Below, piece after piece: positions 21,524-33,362 of a DNA stretch of 33,705 nucleotides; position 1 is the first letter of the stretch, and the number at the start of each line of letters is the position of its first letter. The stretch comes from Bigelowiella natans CCMP2755 (Eukaryota; Cercozoa; Chlorarachniophyceae): contig ADNK01002322.1 in assembly GCA_000320545.1 (NCBI GenBank), positions 1 to 33,705 on the forward strand, read 5' to 3'. A program made the position numbers and the translations under genes. The notes beneath the pieces are model-generated. The model searched no databases and had not been told where the DNA came from. It saw nothing but the letters and a program-made list of their open reading frames with translations.

Positions 21524-22647
21524 CGTTTGTTTGTTTGTTTGTTTCGATTCAAGCGTTGAAACTGCTGGACTGCTAGACTGCCTCACTCACTCATGTCACT
21601 CATCAATTGAAAACAAACGAGTGCGTGAGCAGGCATTCCAGCATTGAACTTGCACGTTTCCGTGCAGGATCTGTCCCTGCCTGAAACTCCGCAAAGATGC
21701 CTTGGATCTGCGGTTTCACTCTGTCCATCCCTCGCAATCGTCGTGTGCATTGCTGGGTTGGTCCTTGCTTGGACCTCCGAAGTCGGGCAAGTGCCAAAGT
21801 GTTCATGCGCAACGCTTGCACGCAGTTGTCAATCCTCTCAGTGGTCACAAGCCTGCCCGTCACTGCCCCAACCACACCTCAGATTGGTTGTGGAGTTGAG
21901 ATGTTGACAGATGTGGGTACGAGTTGTGTGTTGCGTGTCATTTGGAAGGAGGGGCAAGGACGCAAGGACGCGCTTCGAGGGAAAGGACGCGCTTCAAGCT
22001 CTGGAGCTGTTGCATGCGGGTGCGACAGCGATGGCGCTGGTTGTGCTTGCTTGTCATGCATTGACACTCAGAACAGCTCTCGCTCACGCAATTGCAGATG
22101 ATGCAATGTGTGTGCAAATGAGTGAGATGTGCAACGTTTCACATGTGCACAACGTGCAGACTGTGAGACAAACACAATCTCAGCTCTGTGGCCGGATGAT
22201 GCGAGCCATGATTGGAAAAATTGCATCATTTCATTGCGTCCGTTGTCTGGTGACGTTGTTCATCATGTACATCGCATGCTGTGACATGCGTTGCTCGATC
22301 AGAGAGCCATTGTTCCGCACGCAGACACATGCGTGCACGTTGCTGCGCGCCATTCCCAGCGAAGTGTGTGCGCATTGAGTCACGGCAAAGTCTAAACAAC
22401 CCATGCAAGTCATGTTCAAGGCACAAGCAAGCTGTTGGGATCGGACTCCAATTTGTCAACAATTTTCATGGACGAAATGCAATTGCTGAATTTGAATGTG
22501 GACATGTCTAACATGAGGCACAAGCAAATTGCAGAGGATGATTCATGGATGTTCACCGCGTTGACCATGAACAATCCTAAAGCATGCATTGTGCACATGT
22601 TGCATGTTAGCACATGCGTACATCCATTGTGGTGCAGCGGATATCGT

Positions 22648-25395
22648 TCATTTTCTTGCATCTGAGGCATCCCGACAAAGTTTGCCATAAAATTCGATGC
22701 CCCCAATGGTGAGCTCATAATCACCGAGACTGTTCTTGCCCGTTTGCACCACCCTGAACTTTCGAAAGCTCTCTTGGATTCCTTGAACTGGCCATGTGTG
22801 GTGCCCCCAAGATTTATTGATGCCAGGATCGTTTTCGTGACTACGAAGTGTCTTCCAATCCTCGCCATCATTGTTCGAACCCTCGAGACGCCAATTGCGA
22901 ACTCGGCGAGGCCTTCGCAATGACATCGAAGAATAGCCATCACCGTGGCGGATTGTATAAGCTTCAACGATGATCGAGTAACCCTGCTTTAGAGTCACTG
23001 ATACCCAGGAATTCCTGTCATTCTTTGTGTGGAACCTTGAATGTTTGAAGCGTTGGAGAAGTTTTGCCGGAGTTCCATAGCCACAACTCGACGAGCTGCA
23101 CTCTGCATAGCCGCGCACTACCGGGTCCATCCACTGGTCCGTGCCACATTTCGTCCCCAAGTAATGAAAAATACCCTTCCATTCCTTTTCGGATGTGTAA
23201 TGGATGCTTGCAATCACGGACGGGTCTTGCTCGCGATTCGAAGAGGGGGCGGACTCCAGGCTCGGAAGTGACAGGGGAGATGTGAATTTTGTTTTTACAT
23301 CATATCCTATTGTTCCTATGCCATTCCTTTGAGCGATCTGATTTTGTAAAGCAAACGCTTTCTTTCGGTCTGAACAGACTCCAATGCCATTTTCGTAACA
23401 GTGGGCAAGCGCCAAGATGGCAGAGACATGGCCTGAACCCGCAGCGTTCTGATACAATTCGAAAGCCTTTGTCATGTTTTTTGGCACTCCCGCACCGCTT
23501 TCATAAAGAACCCCAAGGTTAAAGGTCGCATCACCTAGACCACGGGCAGACGCCTTTTCGAAAAAATTTCTTGCCATGGCGAAATCTTGCTTTACACCCT
23601 TACCTTGCTTGAAACATAGCCCAAGCTCATTCTTTGCTACCCTGCAACCGGCGTTTGCAGCCTGCTTCAAATATGTCATCGCCGTTTCAAGATTTCGTTT
23701 CTTCCCACCAACGCCCGAAAGGTAGCAAATGCCCTTAGCACCCACACTTCCCATCTTCATCGCAAGAGTGACCAATTGCGAACCTTTGGCCCGGTTTTGG
23801 CCCCTCGAATCATGTCCCCACTGGAGGGCATAACCGCTCTCCAGCGTCTCCATAGCAAGCTCCTTTCGAAATTTCTCCTCGACTACATGTGTTGATTCTA
23901 AGAATGAGCCCAATGAAGCGAGTGCTTTGATTCCTCCGACAGCATCAAGAAAAGCTTCCCCCCCGCCTGCAATGCTCACAAGACCGGTAATGCCACCGGC
24001 TTCCTTGAGGAGGGTAGCACAGTCTCCGGTAACAGCAATCAATCCATCAAACCCTCCTAGCTCTTCTATTGCCGCTTTGAAACCTCCGTATGTTGCAACC
24101 ACAGCTCGAAGGTCACACGAGATCTGCCTAAACTTTTCGGCCGCACTAAGACGCGCCAGCAGGTGCTTGAATTCTGGGCGATCATCAGGATCATGCTGGA
24201 GGCAGGACTCTATGAGTCCTCGGGCATAGAGGTCTAGTTTCGCAATTTCAGGAATGGGCAGTTTTTCGGTTCCGCAGATTATCCGAAGAACAACTTCTCG
24301 GGGATTTTCATTGCCATAGGGTGTCCGGCCTCTAGTCATGATTTCCCAAAATGTCACCCCTGCCATCCACACGTCTGACTTTTTCGTATAAGCTCCTTTG
24401 GAACCGAAGGATTCCGGAGCCATCCATGCCCATGCTGAATGGGACCCACTGTAAAAGTCATTGCTCCCTAGAAAGCGAGATAGTCCATAATCAGAAATCA
24501 GAACGGTTCCATCTGATTTCATGAGAAGATTTCTGCATGCGATGTCGCGATGTATTATATTTCGTGAGTGAAGGTGAGCCAGTCCGCTGCATACGTCCGT
24601 GACAATTCTAAGAAATCTGTCTGGCTTTGTCATGTCGATCTCTTTGTGCAGCCTATCTAGACTTCCCTTGCAAAGCTCCGACATGAGACAAGGTTTTCCT
24701 TGCAGACTGACCATACCCAAAAATTGGAGTAGATTACGGTGACCTCTTCCGATCTGCATGAAGTTGAGCAGTTCTTTTTGTACTTCTTCATCATCAACTT
24801 TCCCATTCGGGATTTTCACAGCCACCTTGGTTCCACATGGGAGAGTCCCCTCAACTGCCTGGCCAAAGTTACCGGTGCCCAAAACCCGGCCAATCTTCAC
24901 CTCCTCGGCGGTGTATAGTAGCTTGGTACTCTGTCTCCTTTGGTGCAGTCTCTTCATCGTCACCTTCTGCTCATCTCTCGCTGTTGTTGTAGTAGAGGAA
25001 GAAGATGTGTTGACAGCGGAGCTTTCAATCGTTGGAGCATTAGTCGAATTTCCTTTTCCCACCTCCATTTCGGCCTTTAAAGTAGAGACCGCGTGATTAA
25101 TGCGCCGAACCCAACCTACTTTACCCAGCATCGCCTGAAGCTCATCGGAGGATAAAGCAGCCAGATCCTCACCCCTGAGTTCATTTTTGGCAATGATACC
25201 GATCAATTCTTGTGATATTCCAAATTCATCTGCCCTTTTATTCAACAATTCCAAAAGATCCTTCTCGGACAACTTCAAAAACTCATTCCGCCCCTCGAAA
25301 GAGAGTTTCTCGAGGTGGGGAACCTCCCCTCCATCATCTAAGTTATAAAACGCGTAGCCCTCCGCTGGCTGCATGCTGCGATCTATCACGCCCAC
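22648..25395 (-). CDS. SAM–tyrosine-kinase-like–Sel1–discoidin-like multidomain protein, intronless
   Basis: One uninterrupted frame of 915 residues. A SAM-like domain lies at about 45–107 (IRGEDL-type core: LRGEDLAALSSDEL). A protein kinase domain spans about 167–420: glycine loop LGTGNFG, VAVK lysine 194, HRDIACRNLL with catalytic Asp284, metal-binding motif SDYG (302–304, Tyr for the usual Phe), WMAPES and SDVWMAGVTFWEIMTRG. HRD-x-A-x-RN and the APES loop place it in the tyrosine-kinase or TKL group. Residues about 441–500 hold three ~20-residue glycine-rich repeats. Four to five Sel1 repeats follow (about 515–683, e.g. LGVLYESGAGVPKNMTKAFE). The C-terminus (about 733–905) is an F5/8 type C/discoidin-like fold of the HECTD1/BTBD9 kind (IHYTS...GIFHYLGT; YTIRHGDG; LRN-like VRNWRLEGSNNDGEDW; GGIEFYG). 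It is probably an active cytosolic signalling kinase with scaffold and ligand-binding modules. The lack of introns is unlike every neighbour. Confidence 0.93.
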   Translation of the reverse strand: MGVIDRSMQPAEGYAFYNLDDGGEVPHLEKLSFEGRNEFLKLSEKDLLELLNKRADEFGISQELIGIIAKNELRGEDLAALSSDELQAMLGKVGWVRRINHAVSTLKAEMEVGKGNSTNAPTIESSAVNTSSSSTTTTARDEQKVTMKRLHQRRQSTKLLYTAEEVKIGRVLGTGNFGQAVEGTLPCGTKVAVKIPNGKVDDEEVQKELLNFMQIGRGHRNLLQFLGMVSLQGKPCLMSELCKGSLDRLHKEIDMTKPDRFLRIVTDVCSGLAHLHSRNIIHRDIACRNLLMKSDGTVLISDYGLSRFLGSNDFYSGSHSAWAWMAPESFGSKGAYTKKSDVWMAGVTFWEIMTRGRTPYGNENPREVVLRIICGTEKLPIPEIAKLDLYARGLIESCLQHDPDDRPEFKHLLARLSAAEKFRQISCDLRAVVATYGGFKAAIEELGGFDGLIAVTGDCATLLKEAGGITGLVSIAGGGEAFLDAVGGIKALASLGSFLESTHVVEEKFRKELAMETLESGYALQWGHDSRGQNRAKGSQLVTLAMKMGSVGAKGICYLSGVGGKKRNLETAMTYLKQAANAGCRVAKNELGLCFKQGKGVKQDFAMARNFFEKASARGLGDATFNLGVLYESGAGVPKNMTKAFELYQNAAGSGHVSAILALAHCYENGIGVCSDRKKAFALQNQIAQRNGIGTIGYDVKTKFTSPLSLPSLESAPSSNREQDPSVIASIHYTSEKEWKGIFHYLGTKCGTDQWMDPVVRGYAECSSSSCGYGTPAKLLQRFKHSRFHTKNDRNSWVSVTLKQGYSIIVEAYTIRHGDGYSSMSLRRPRRVRNWRLEGSNNDGEDWKTLRSHENDPGINKSWGHHTWPVQGIQESFRKFRVVQTGKNSLGDYELTIGGIEFYGKLCRDASDARK

Positions 25396-25909
25396 CCTCC
25401 CGTTATCCCCGGGTATTTCGCGTGAGGAAGGTCACAGGGGGGTGGGGGGGGGCGCGTTGCTTCGCCACAGTTTCTGCGAGAGAGAGCTTAAACAGAAAGA
25501 TAACAGACAACCCGTTGAGGCGAGACGCCCAGCGACATTCATGTGTTAATCCCCTCCGAAATTGCACAGCGACATGCAAATACATCGTGGATTATTAAGC
25601 AGAAACGCCTCTCTTTCGCTTTGGAAACGACGACGCGCGTTCCCTTTTCCAGGAAAGGAGGGTCTGGCTCCGAATTCATGCGGGTTTTATCCAGAGAGTC
25701 ATCCCCACATCCATTTTGGCTCCGAGAATGCATCTTTTTCATTTTGGGAATATGATAGATTCCTAATAATTCATACGATATTTTTAGTATATAATTTTGC
25801 CGAATCTCCAGAACTCCCCCCCTGCAAACATAACGGAAAGGGTAGCCGGGTCTTCGTCCTCCGAGGGGCCGCCCGGTTCCGATCATTTCACCGTCCTGAC
25901 TGGACCATA
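25396..25909. promoter_or_regulatory. Divergent promoter region between kinase and CLU-like genes
   Basis: This 514-base spacer lies between the start codons of the minus-strand kinase gene and the plus-strand CLU-like gene. No exon is convincing. No specific promoter motif can be named; a short G-rich tract lies near 25437–25452. Confidence 0.4.
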
Positions 25910-26386
25910 ATGGGGTGTGGAGCTCCATCTAAGCTGCCTCCCCCCGAAGAGGTCAGACATAACACGCGCAAGCTCCGAAATTCAAGTACTTACATATCTC
26001 TTTTTACTAGACGGAGGAGGAGCGGGCCCATAAATTAGAGGAGGAGCGGCAACGGAAACAACGGGTAAGGGATGAGAGAGCAGCCCAGCGCAAACGCCAG
26101 CTTGAAAATGAACGCCGAAAAGAAGAAGAGAATAGGCGACAGGCTGAGATGGAGAGGCAGGAACAACAAGAACGTTCAGAGAGGCTTGTAGAAGAAAAGC
26201 GAAGGAAGGAGGAAGCGGTCAAGGCGAAGGAGGCGAAGGACAAAGCCAACGAAAAAACACTCTCTCGAAAACTATGGGATCGCCTCTCTCTCATATCTAT
26301 GACAACGACAGTTCTTACATATTGGCAGAAGGCGGCGATGAGAGGTATGCTCCACCTCACCTCGTGCGTCTGAAAATATTGCTGAC

Positions 26387-26438
<52 letters not shown>

Positions 26439-27840
26439 CATTGCAAAAATAATATATACATAGAGAGAGAGACAGAGAGAGAGAGGGAGAGAGGTATGCA
26501 ATACATAAACAAGACAAGGTGTTTTCCTCTTTGCATCACCCTGTTACAATTTCCACATGCGGAACGGAAAATTCCTGTCTGCACAAAAGACCGAGCGCAG
26601 AAGTCGCTTTTCCCCCCCTCCTCGAACCACACGCTCCCGTTCTCTTTCCTAAATCCTCCGTCAACCATAGGAACATGGGTACCACTGCTTGCGGAGGCCT
26701 ATTGTGATTTACTTCCCGCACAAAAGTTATTCTGGGAGCTGAAAACCGAAGGTATGAAGCTGTTTCGAAGTCTCGTCGACGATCTATGGAGGGACGGTCG
26801 GCGGTCATCCCTCTCGAAACAGCTGGTGCGGCTTGAGAAACAATGTAAACAAAGGAAGGAGTACGTCCGCATCGATCGTACTGAAAATGGGGACCTTCGA
26901 GGTTGAGACTTGGAGCAGTGATGAGCTCATATTTGTGTTAGCGTTGGGTAGACATGTACCTATTTCTAACACAAAAAGCGCACGTTTAGAGTTTCACTAC
27001 AATGTATCATAAGTGAACGTATAGATTCTAATATATATTTATCATCATCATCACAGTTGTGAAAGACGGACTTGTCGTTAGATTATTCGGCTTTCAGGAG
27101 GAGGAAAACAACATCGATTCTCCAAAGTCTTTAGGTGCTGCAACAGTAGAAAATCCAGAACTTGCGTTTCAGTTCTGTTTGACGATGTTTCAGATTGTAG
27201 TTTTCGTTATGTGCTCAACGCTGTTATTTGCCTCGAATAAGGAGGAGTCAACACAACGGATGGCGAAGATTTCAGCCAGAGTGTGAGAGATCTATTGGAG
27301 GAAGAGGATACTAAGACTCTTTTCAAGCTCAAAATGCGCCAGGCTGATATCTTATACCGGGTTGCACACGATGATGGCAACGATGACGATGATGATGACG
27401 AAGACAATGATGATGATGATAAACAGGAAAATTCATTCTGTGCTACGATTTGAATGCGGACGGCCCTTGTCTTGTGGTCCCTCCATTTCACCCCTCCTCT
27501 CAAGACAGATGCTTGGAAATGAGAACTTGCCCTTACCCTCACTCCGATCTTCGGTTCTCCTTTTCACCTCCCTCCCTTCCACAAAATAGACTTTGTGCGA
27601 GGACCTGCGCGATTCAGAGAGCTGCTATCAGTTTGGATTGGAGACGAGGGAAGGATCGTCTAGAGAAGGGGGAGGGGGAAAGCGAAGGGGTAAAGAAGCT
27701 AAGGGCGAGGAGCAGCAGAAGGACAAAAAGGGTGCTGTATGATTCACCCACATATTGTTCGTTCACTCAACCGATCACAGCCATACGCCTACATATAGAT
27801 GAGAGTTTTATGTTTTAGTGCGATGTGATGTGGTGTGATT

Positions 27841-27874
<34 letters not shown>

Positions 27875-28596
27875 GAGAGAGAGAGAGAGAGAGAGTCTAT
27901 TGATATTTATTGTCGTGTTATTAATCCAAATGGATATTCCCCCCCCCCCCCCCCCCCCCCCCCCCCTCTGTCAGATGGAACGGCCAAAGATCGCATTGCT
28001 GCGGTGAAGGTATTCGTGCCGGCCTACCTTCAGTGCGACTACAAAGGGTATCGAGGCCTGATATCGACGATTCTGCCATTACCCAAGAAGGAGAAAGGAA
28101 AACTGTCTAGTGGCGATCGGAAGCCGCTCTCTCCGCTGCTTGATGCTGCTCAGGTTACTCGATGTTTATCTTTGCTATCCTGTGTTGATGATGACCGGGA
28201 TGATTCGGCCGTCCTTCCCAACATGGATGATATGCCCGCCAGTTCTCAACGCCGTCATCATCACCTCTGTCACCATTCCACATGAATATGCCACTGCTTT
28301 TAGTGCTGCTGCTGCGCTCCAGCTCTCATTTGTGTGGTCGTGGTTGCTGTTCCCTTAAAGGGGTTGAACCTGGGGGTGGAAAGCCTCGAAGGAGTTAGAG
28401 ACATTAGCGACAGCGACGACACCGGCCATGACAGCGCTGCTTTCGAGCGCACTGCTATGAATGAGGATGCGGAACAGAGACCCGTCATACCGATCGCAGG
28501 TCGAATACTGCATTTATGTCGTTTGCAGCACAGCAGCTTTCGTTTCCCAAATCTATTCATAGGGGGGGGATAGCAATCGTAGCTATGGTGGGATGA

Positions 28597-28634
<38 letters not shown>

Positions 28635-28693
28635 ATGGTGGTAGCGGAAGCTGTCTAAAAGACAACGACTCCGACGAAACGTACGTCCCTGAT

Positions 28694-28724
<31 letters not shown>

Positions 28725-29394
28725 GATAGAACGCTTGAAAAACATGCGCCTCTTCTGCTTTGTTGCTATCTTCTCTTCTCACACTCCGTAAACCGGCTAG
28801 GTTCGCTGTACCCCTACTGCGGCCAGGGGGCGAAGAACGCGCGCGGCCAAGCGAACAAGGGAGGCGATGGACAAATTAATAAAAAATACTGTGAGGACAC
28901 CCAGCTCCCTCACCCACACTGCTGCTGCTGATGTCGCTCTTGTTGTAATAACCGTTAAAACGAGCAGCCTGTTATTTTATACCTGTTCTTATATGCTGCA
29001 TTTTGAAGATTGGATCCCTTCGAGCAAATGGGCCCCGGGAGAGGCGGGAGTGGCCACGGACGGACAGGTGTGAGCATCTCATCATCCGCCCTCGCTCCCC
29101 TCCTCTCCTGTTGTTTCCCCGTCCCACGCATCTCTTTATCTTCCTTGTGTTTGTTGTGCTTTGACACGTCGTCGTCGTCGTTGTCTTCGTCTTCGGTCGG
29201 TGTGTAATCAACGACAGGCTGCGCGCTGCGCTCTCAGGCCTGAGCTTCTATGGGAATGCAATGTAGTTGTGTGCAAAGGCAACTGTCGCGTTCGAACATG
29301 ACGGCACGAGACATTATATTAACATATATTTATACAACCAGATGTATATTTTTGAATATGATGCATGGTTGCGTGCGCTCTGCGTCACTTTGAT

Positions 29395-29476
<82 letters not shown>

Positions 29477-31066
29477 CGCGCGCGCGCGTTTGTTTTCATG
29501 AACACAGAAGCGAGGCATGTCAAAGCTCCTAAGCAGTGGCCTGATCTTCGGATTCGGTAACAACAGGTGATCAATGGCAGTCTTGCAAACATTAGACACT
29601 TTGACGCACAATCAAATCATGTATCTCTGTATTTCTAGCATGATTGACCTGTCTGTTTCGAATATTTCCGCACCCCGCCCTCTCCCACCTTCTACAAACG
29701 CAAAGGCTCGAAGAGGCAGAAAGCCAGAGACGGCTCGCGCGAGACGGTCTCGCGAGGCGGAAGGCCACCCAGCACATGCTGTACATCATGATCGGAAGAG
29801 TGGTGTATACGCTCAATCAAGAGATCCAATCCGTCGACAAGGTAGGCTTTTACTGATGCTGCTGCGGTGGAATCGGAATTCGGACTCAACTCTCTCCTCC
29901 CTCCCCCCCCCCTCTTCCCCCGAAAACAAGATTCTGAGTTGTTTATAGGTTATCACCGTCGGTTTCTATGCTCATTTCCATGCTACCCTCCCCGTCTGCC
30001 CCCTTCAACCCCCTTTCCCTCCCTCTTCGCACTCTTTTTTGTAGGATTGGTACATGAACTCTAGCATTAGATACAACCTCCCGCAAAGCGGTCTGGGCGC
30101 CATTTACAGGTGCATCTGAGCGCATGATGCATGGCGCGCGCAAATGCGAGCATCATAGATGACGAATAGCGATTTTCACTCTAGGCATCAATGGCCGGAT
30201 ACGATACGGCTCTCAAAGATATGTCATCGGTATAGATGGTTGAGAACACTTGCCACGTTGATGTTAGTTTTTTGGGGCGAGTGTCTATATGTGAGTGGGC
30301 GAGCACGGGCGCGTGTATATTTATGATTTCCTTACATGTAATAGTGCATACTATGTTTCTTTACGCTGTTTCTTTTTCCTCTTCTTCTTCATCATCATCA
30401 TTATCATCCTTGAAGGTATGGAGTGCCCATGCGCCATCTTGGCTGCCTTTGGCAGGTATTAGTAGCGGTTGCCGTCGTCGTCGTAGCGTTCCACCACATA
30501 CAATCGCATCAGGACAATTCTCCTTTAGCATGATCCAGAGTTTTCCCCGAAGAAGGGCAAAGCACCTCAATGCATAAATGTGTGTCTGCCTCTTGGTATG
30601 CGTGTGTGTGTGTGTGTGTGTGTGTTGCGCGCGCGCGCGCTCAGCACATCCGCATGCAAGATCCGAGGCTCCGTTCCAGAATTTTAGGTAGATCGTCGAT
30701 GTAAACTCTGTAAAAAAAATCAAAAAAATCCATTTGTCCTGAAAATGAGACGAGGGCTGTGGAGGGCTAGGGCTGCGGAAGAAGGGGGAGCGGGGAGAGG
30801 GTGATGGAGGATCTGTTCGCGCATTTCTAGTCCGACGTGCGCGTTGAGTACATCGGGGTTTACTTGTTCCGTGTGAGCCCATTTTTGTTCTCTGGTTGTC
30901 TTCCCAGCTGAAATGATCGCCCGTTGCTTTAAGAAAAGATTGGCGGATGTTCTGCGAGGTACGCTTTCCACACAGCTCTCACATCCCATAATCGACAGCG
31001 TTGGGTGTGTGGATGATCCAAAGCGTGAGGGAAGGGAAGGGGAGGGGGTCCGATCCGGCGTGTGTG

Positions 31067-31109
<43 letters not shown>

Positions 31110-32239
31110 CAAGTAATTCTAAAACCTGCATATTATGATTCAGGTGCAAAGCCATTTCCCACCGACGACAACAGCGGCACAGCTGGCGGGCTGACAAAGG
31201 AAAGCAGCCCGAGGATGAAGAAGTACCTCATGATGGCGACGACGCCGAAACGGCTAGAGCCATTGAGCGCCACCTCGACGAATAGCCTGGAGGACCGAAA
31301 GCGCAGCCAGAAGAAGCCGACAGCCCTCCGTAGCAAGCTGAAAAAGACGAGGAAGAAGAACACGAATAAGGGAGCATTAGATCCTCCTGTAGTCAGCAGG
31401 AAGATAAAGTTTGCCGACGAGGACGTCGTCCTCAACGATGATGACCTAAAGATCAGCCATTTATCGACTCTTCTGGATGAGCTACAAGACAGGGCAGACA
31501 TGAGAGGCGGTGGAGACAAGGGGGGGAGGGGGGGGGGTCGGCAGCAGCAGCAGCCAACTAAGGCTGTCTCCTCCTCCCGCAACACCTCATCCAACCGCAA
31601 AAGTAGATATCAGCCCGGTGCGAAGCCAGAGAAGACAAAGCAAAATTCCTCGGTGAAGAAGAAGACGAAGAAGAAGAAGAAGAGGCAGAAGGAAAAGAAG
31701 CACAAGCACGCCGCCTCTGACAGTGTGCACCTGGAGAGCGATGAAAAGGACGTGAAACCCCCTGCGATGGAGAGAGCGAAGGCAAGGCTTCTACGATTCC
31801 TCAACCGCGTGCTTGGAGGTATTCTTTCACCCAAGATAATGAGTACTGATTGCGTTCCTATGATATTATGATAAGACAAAACAAACACAAACACACACAA
31901 ACACACTCACGCACACACTCACACACACACATACACCATACTGCTATTGACCTTGTCGTATGCCAATTATATCAGAACTTTCAGTTATTTCCTCCCCCCC
32001 CCCCCTCCCCCAACCCCCCGACATTTTTGAAGATGTTATCGTTCCAACTGAGATCCCCTCCCCGCTCCCCTCTCCCCCCCCGATAGGTGTGCGCGATTCT
32101 TCCTTTTTCTGGGAGCAATACGTAACACGATATCTGGAGAATAAGTTCGGTCTCCGGCGCTATCACGTCAGTGAAGAGAGAGAGATAATCCAACCTTGGA
32201 AACTACTGCTTCTTTATCATATTTCATTATATGGTGTTG

Positions 32240-32317
<78 letters not shown>

Positions 32318-33090
32318 CTGCTGCCGTTGTCCTAGGTGTCTGATGTCGAGTGGAAGGCTTTTGAGGCCGACAAGGAAGACCTCTTTGGTACTTCTGAATT
32401 TCACCTTATTGATGTACGAAGAGGGGGAGGGGATGGGGAGGGGGAGGGGCATCAGATTTGACACTGAAAAAGGACTTTGCGTTTCAACTATAGTGCTTGT
32501 TTGTTTACTTTTCATTTACGACTACAATTGGTCGATGTTTCTGGATGATTTTTATTCGAAAAATTGGAAACGAGCACGGACCCAGCTCCGCGCGAACAAA
32601 ATAATCTTCCTCAAGAATAGCAGGAGGAGGAGGAAGAATCACATTTGTGTCGTAGAACATCAGGAGTCTGAGGCGTTTCTCCAGTTGCACTCATGCAGCT
32701 TTGGAGAAGTGCTTCTCACTTCGACGGAAATACACAAATAATGATAAAAACTAGGCTTCAGTTTGACCAAATCATTGTACTTATTACTCACTATTGCTAT
32801 TATTACACGTACGGCTGGAATAGATCTTTGCAGTGATGGAGGCGGCGCGTCGCTCTCGAAGCTAGTCGCTTATTCTTCTGACAAGGCAGCATAATTATAG
32901 TATTTATTTTAGAAGTAGTAATAGACCATTTCCCGTCGATCTTGATGTCGTTCGCAACAAGCGCTAAATGCTGATATCGGAACTGCTTTTTCACTGGTTG
33001 CTGTAGGTGGGCAAGGTCCTCTGCAAGCTTCTCGATTCGAAGGTAGTTGCGCTTTTACATAATTGTGGGTGTATCTGCACGTGCACGTTA

Positions 33091-33125
<35 letters not shown>

Positions 33126-33321
33126 TTATTATTATATTTATATATGTGTGTGTAAATATTATATTGTTTTTGGTGTATTGATGCTCTTTGAACGGATTCT
33201 CCCGCTCGTACTTGAAGGACCCCGAGGTGTTCGTCTCCACGGATTGGCTGCAGGTTCAGATGGTGCACGCCTCGCACGTCGATCGCGAAAGGAAAGGTCA
33301 TCATGCGTCGTGCAAGCAGCG

Positions 33322-33362
<41 letters not shown>

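Larger units (their letters stand above)
20662..22647. other. 2-kb intergenic region with degenerate repeats
   Basis: This region lies between the AP-3 sigma start and the kinase stop codon (both minus strand). No exon is convincing on either strand: the open frames lack family features. It carries at least two copies of an ~88-base imperfect repeat plus partial copies, and is rich in TGCA and TTGCAA words. It must include the AP-3 sigma promoter on its left side and the kinase 3' region on its right. Confidence 0.5.

Noticed and set aside
21911-22378. Plus-strand open frames of 130–155 codons in the spacer upstream of the kinase stop
   Set aside because: Cys/His/Met-rich composition follows the TGCA-rich DNA; several overlapping frames are equally open and none shows conserved motifs.
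23927-25096. Plus-strand open frames opposite the kinase
   Set aside because: Antisense shadows of a long, clearly coding minus-strand frame.
27135-27241. Apparent transmembrane helix (FQFCLTMFQIVVFVMCSTLLF) in the continuous frame
   Set aside because: Splicing 27134 to 27242 removes it and keeps an open, charged downstream frame, so it is most likely translated intron.
28154-28357. A hydrophobic frame here (WMICPPVLNAVIITS..., LQLSFVWSWLLF) looks a little like an Mpv17/PMP22 C-terminus
   Set aside because: It is bounded by a good donor and acceptor that join the flanking CLU-gene exons in phase, contains no acceptor before the match, and the resemblance is only a few scattered residues. 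I treat it as an intron.
29314-29592. Frames built from CT/GT/GC repeats here and at similar tracts elsewhere
   Set aside because: They encode only Arg-Glu, Ser-Leu, Cys-Val or Thr-His runs from microsatellites and are not supported by any neighbouring exon.
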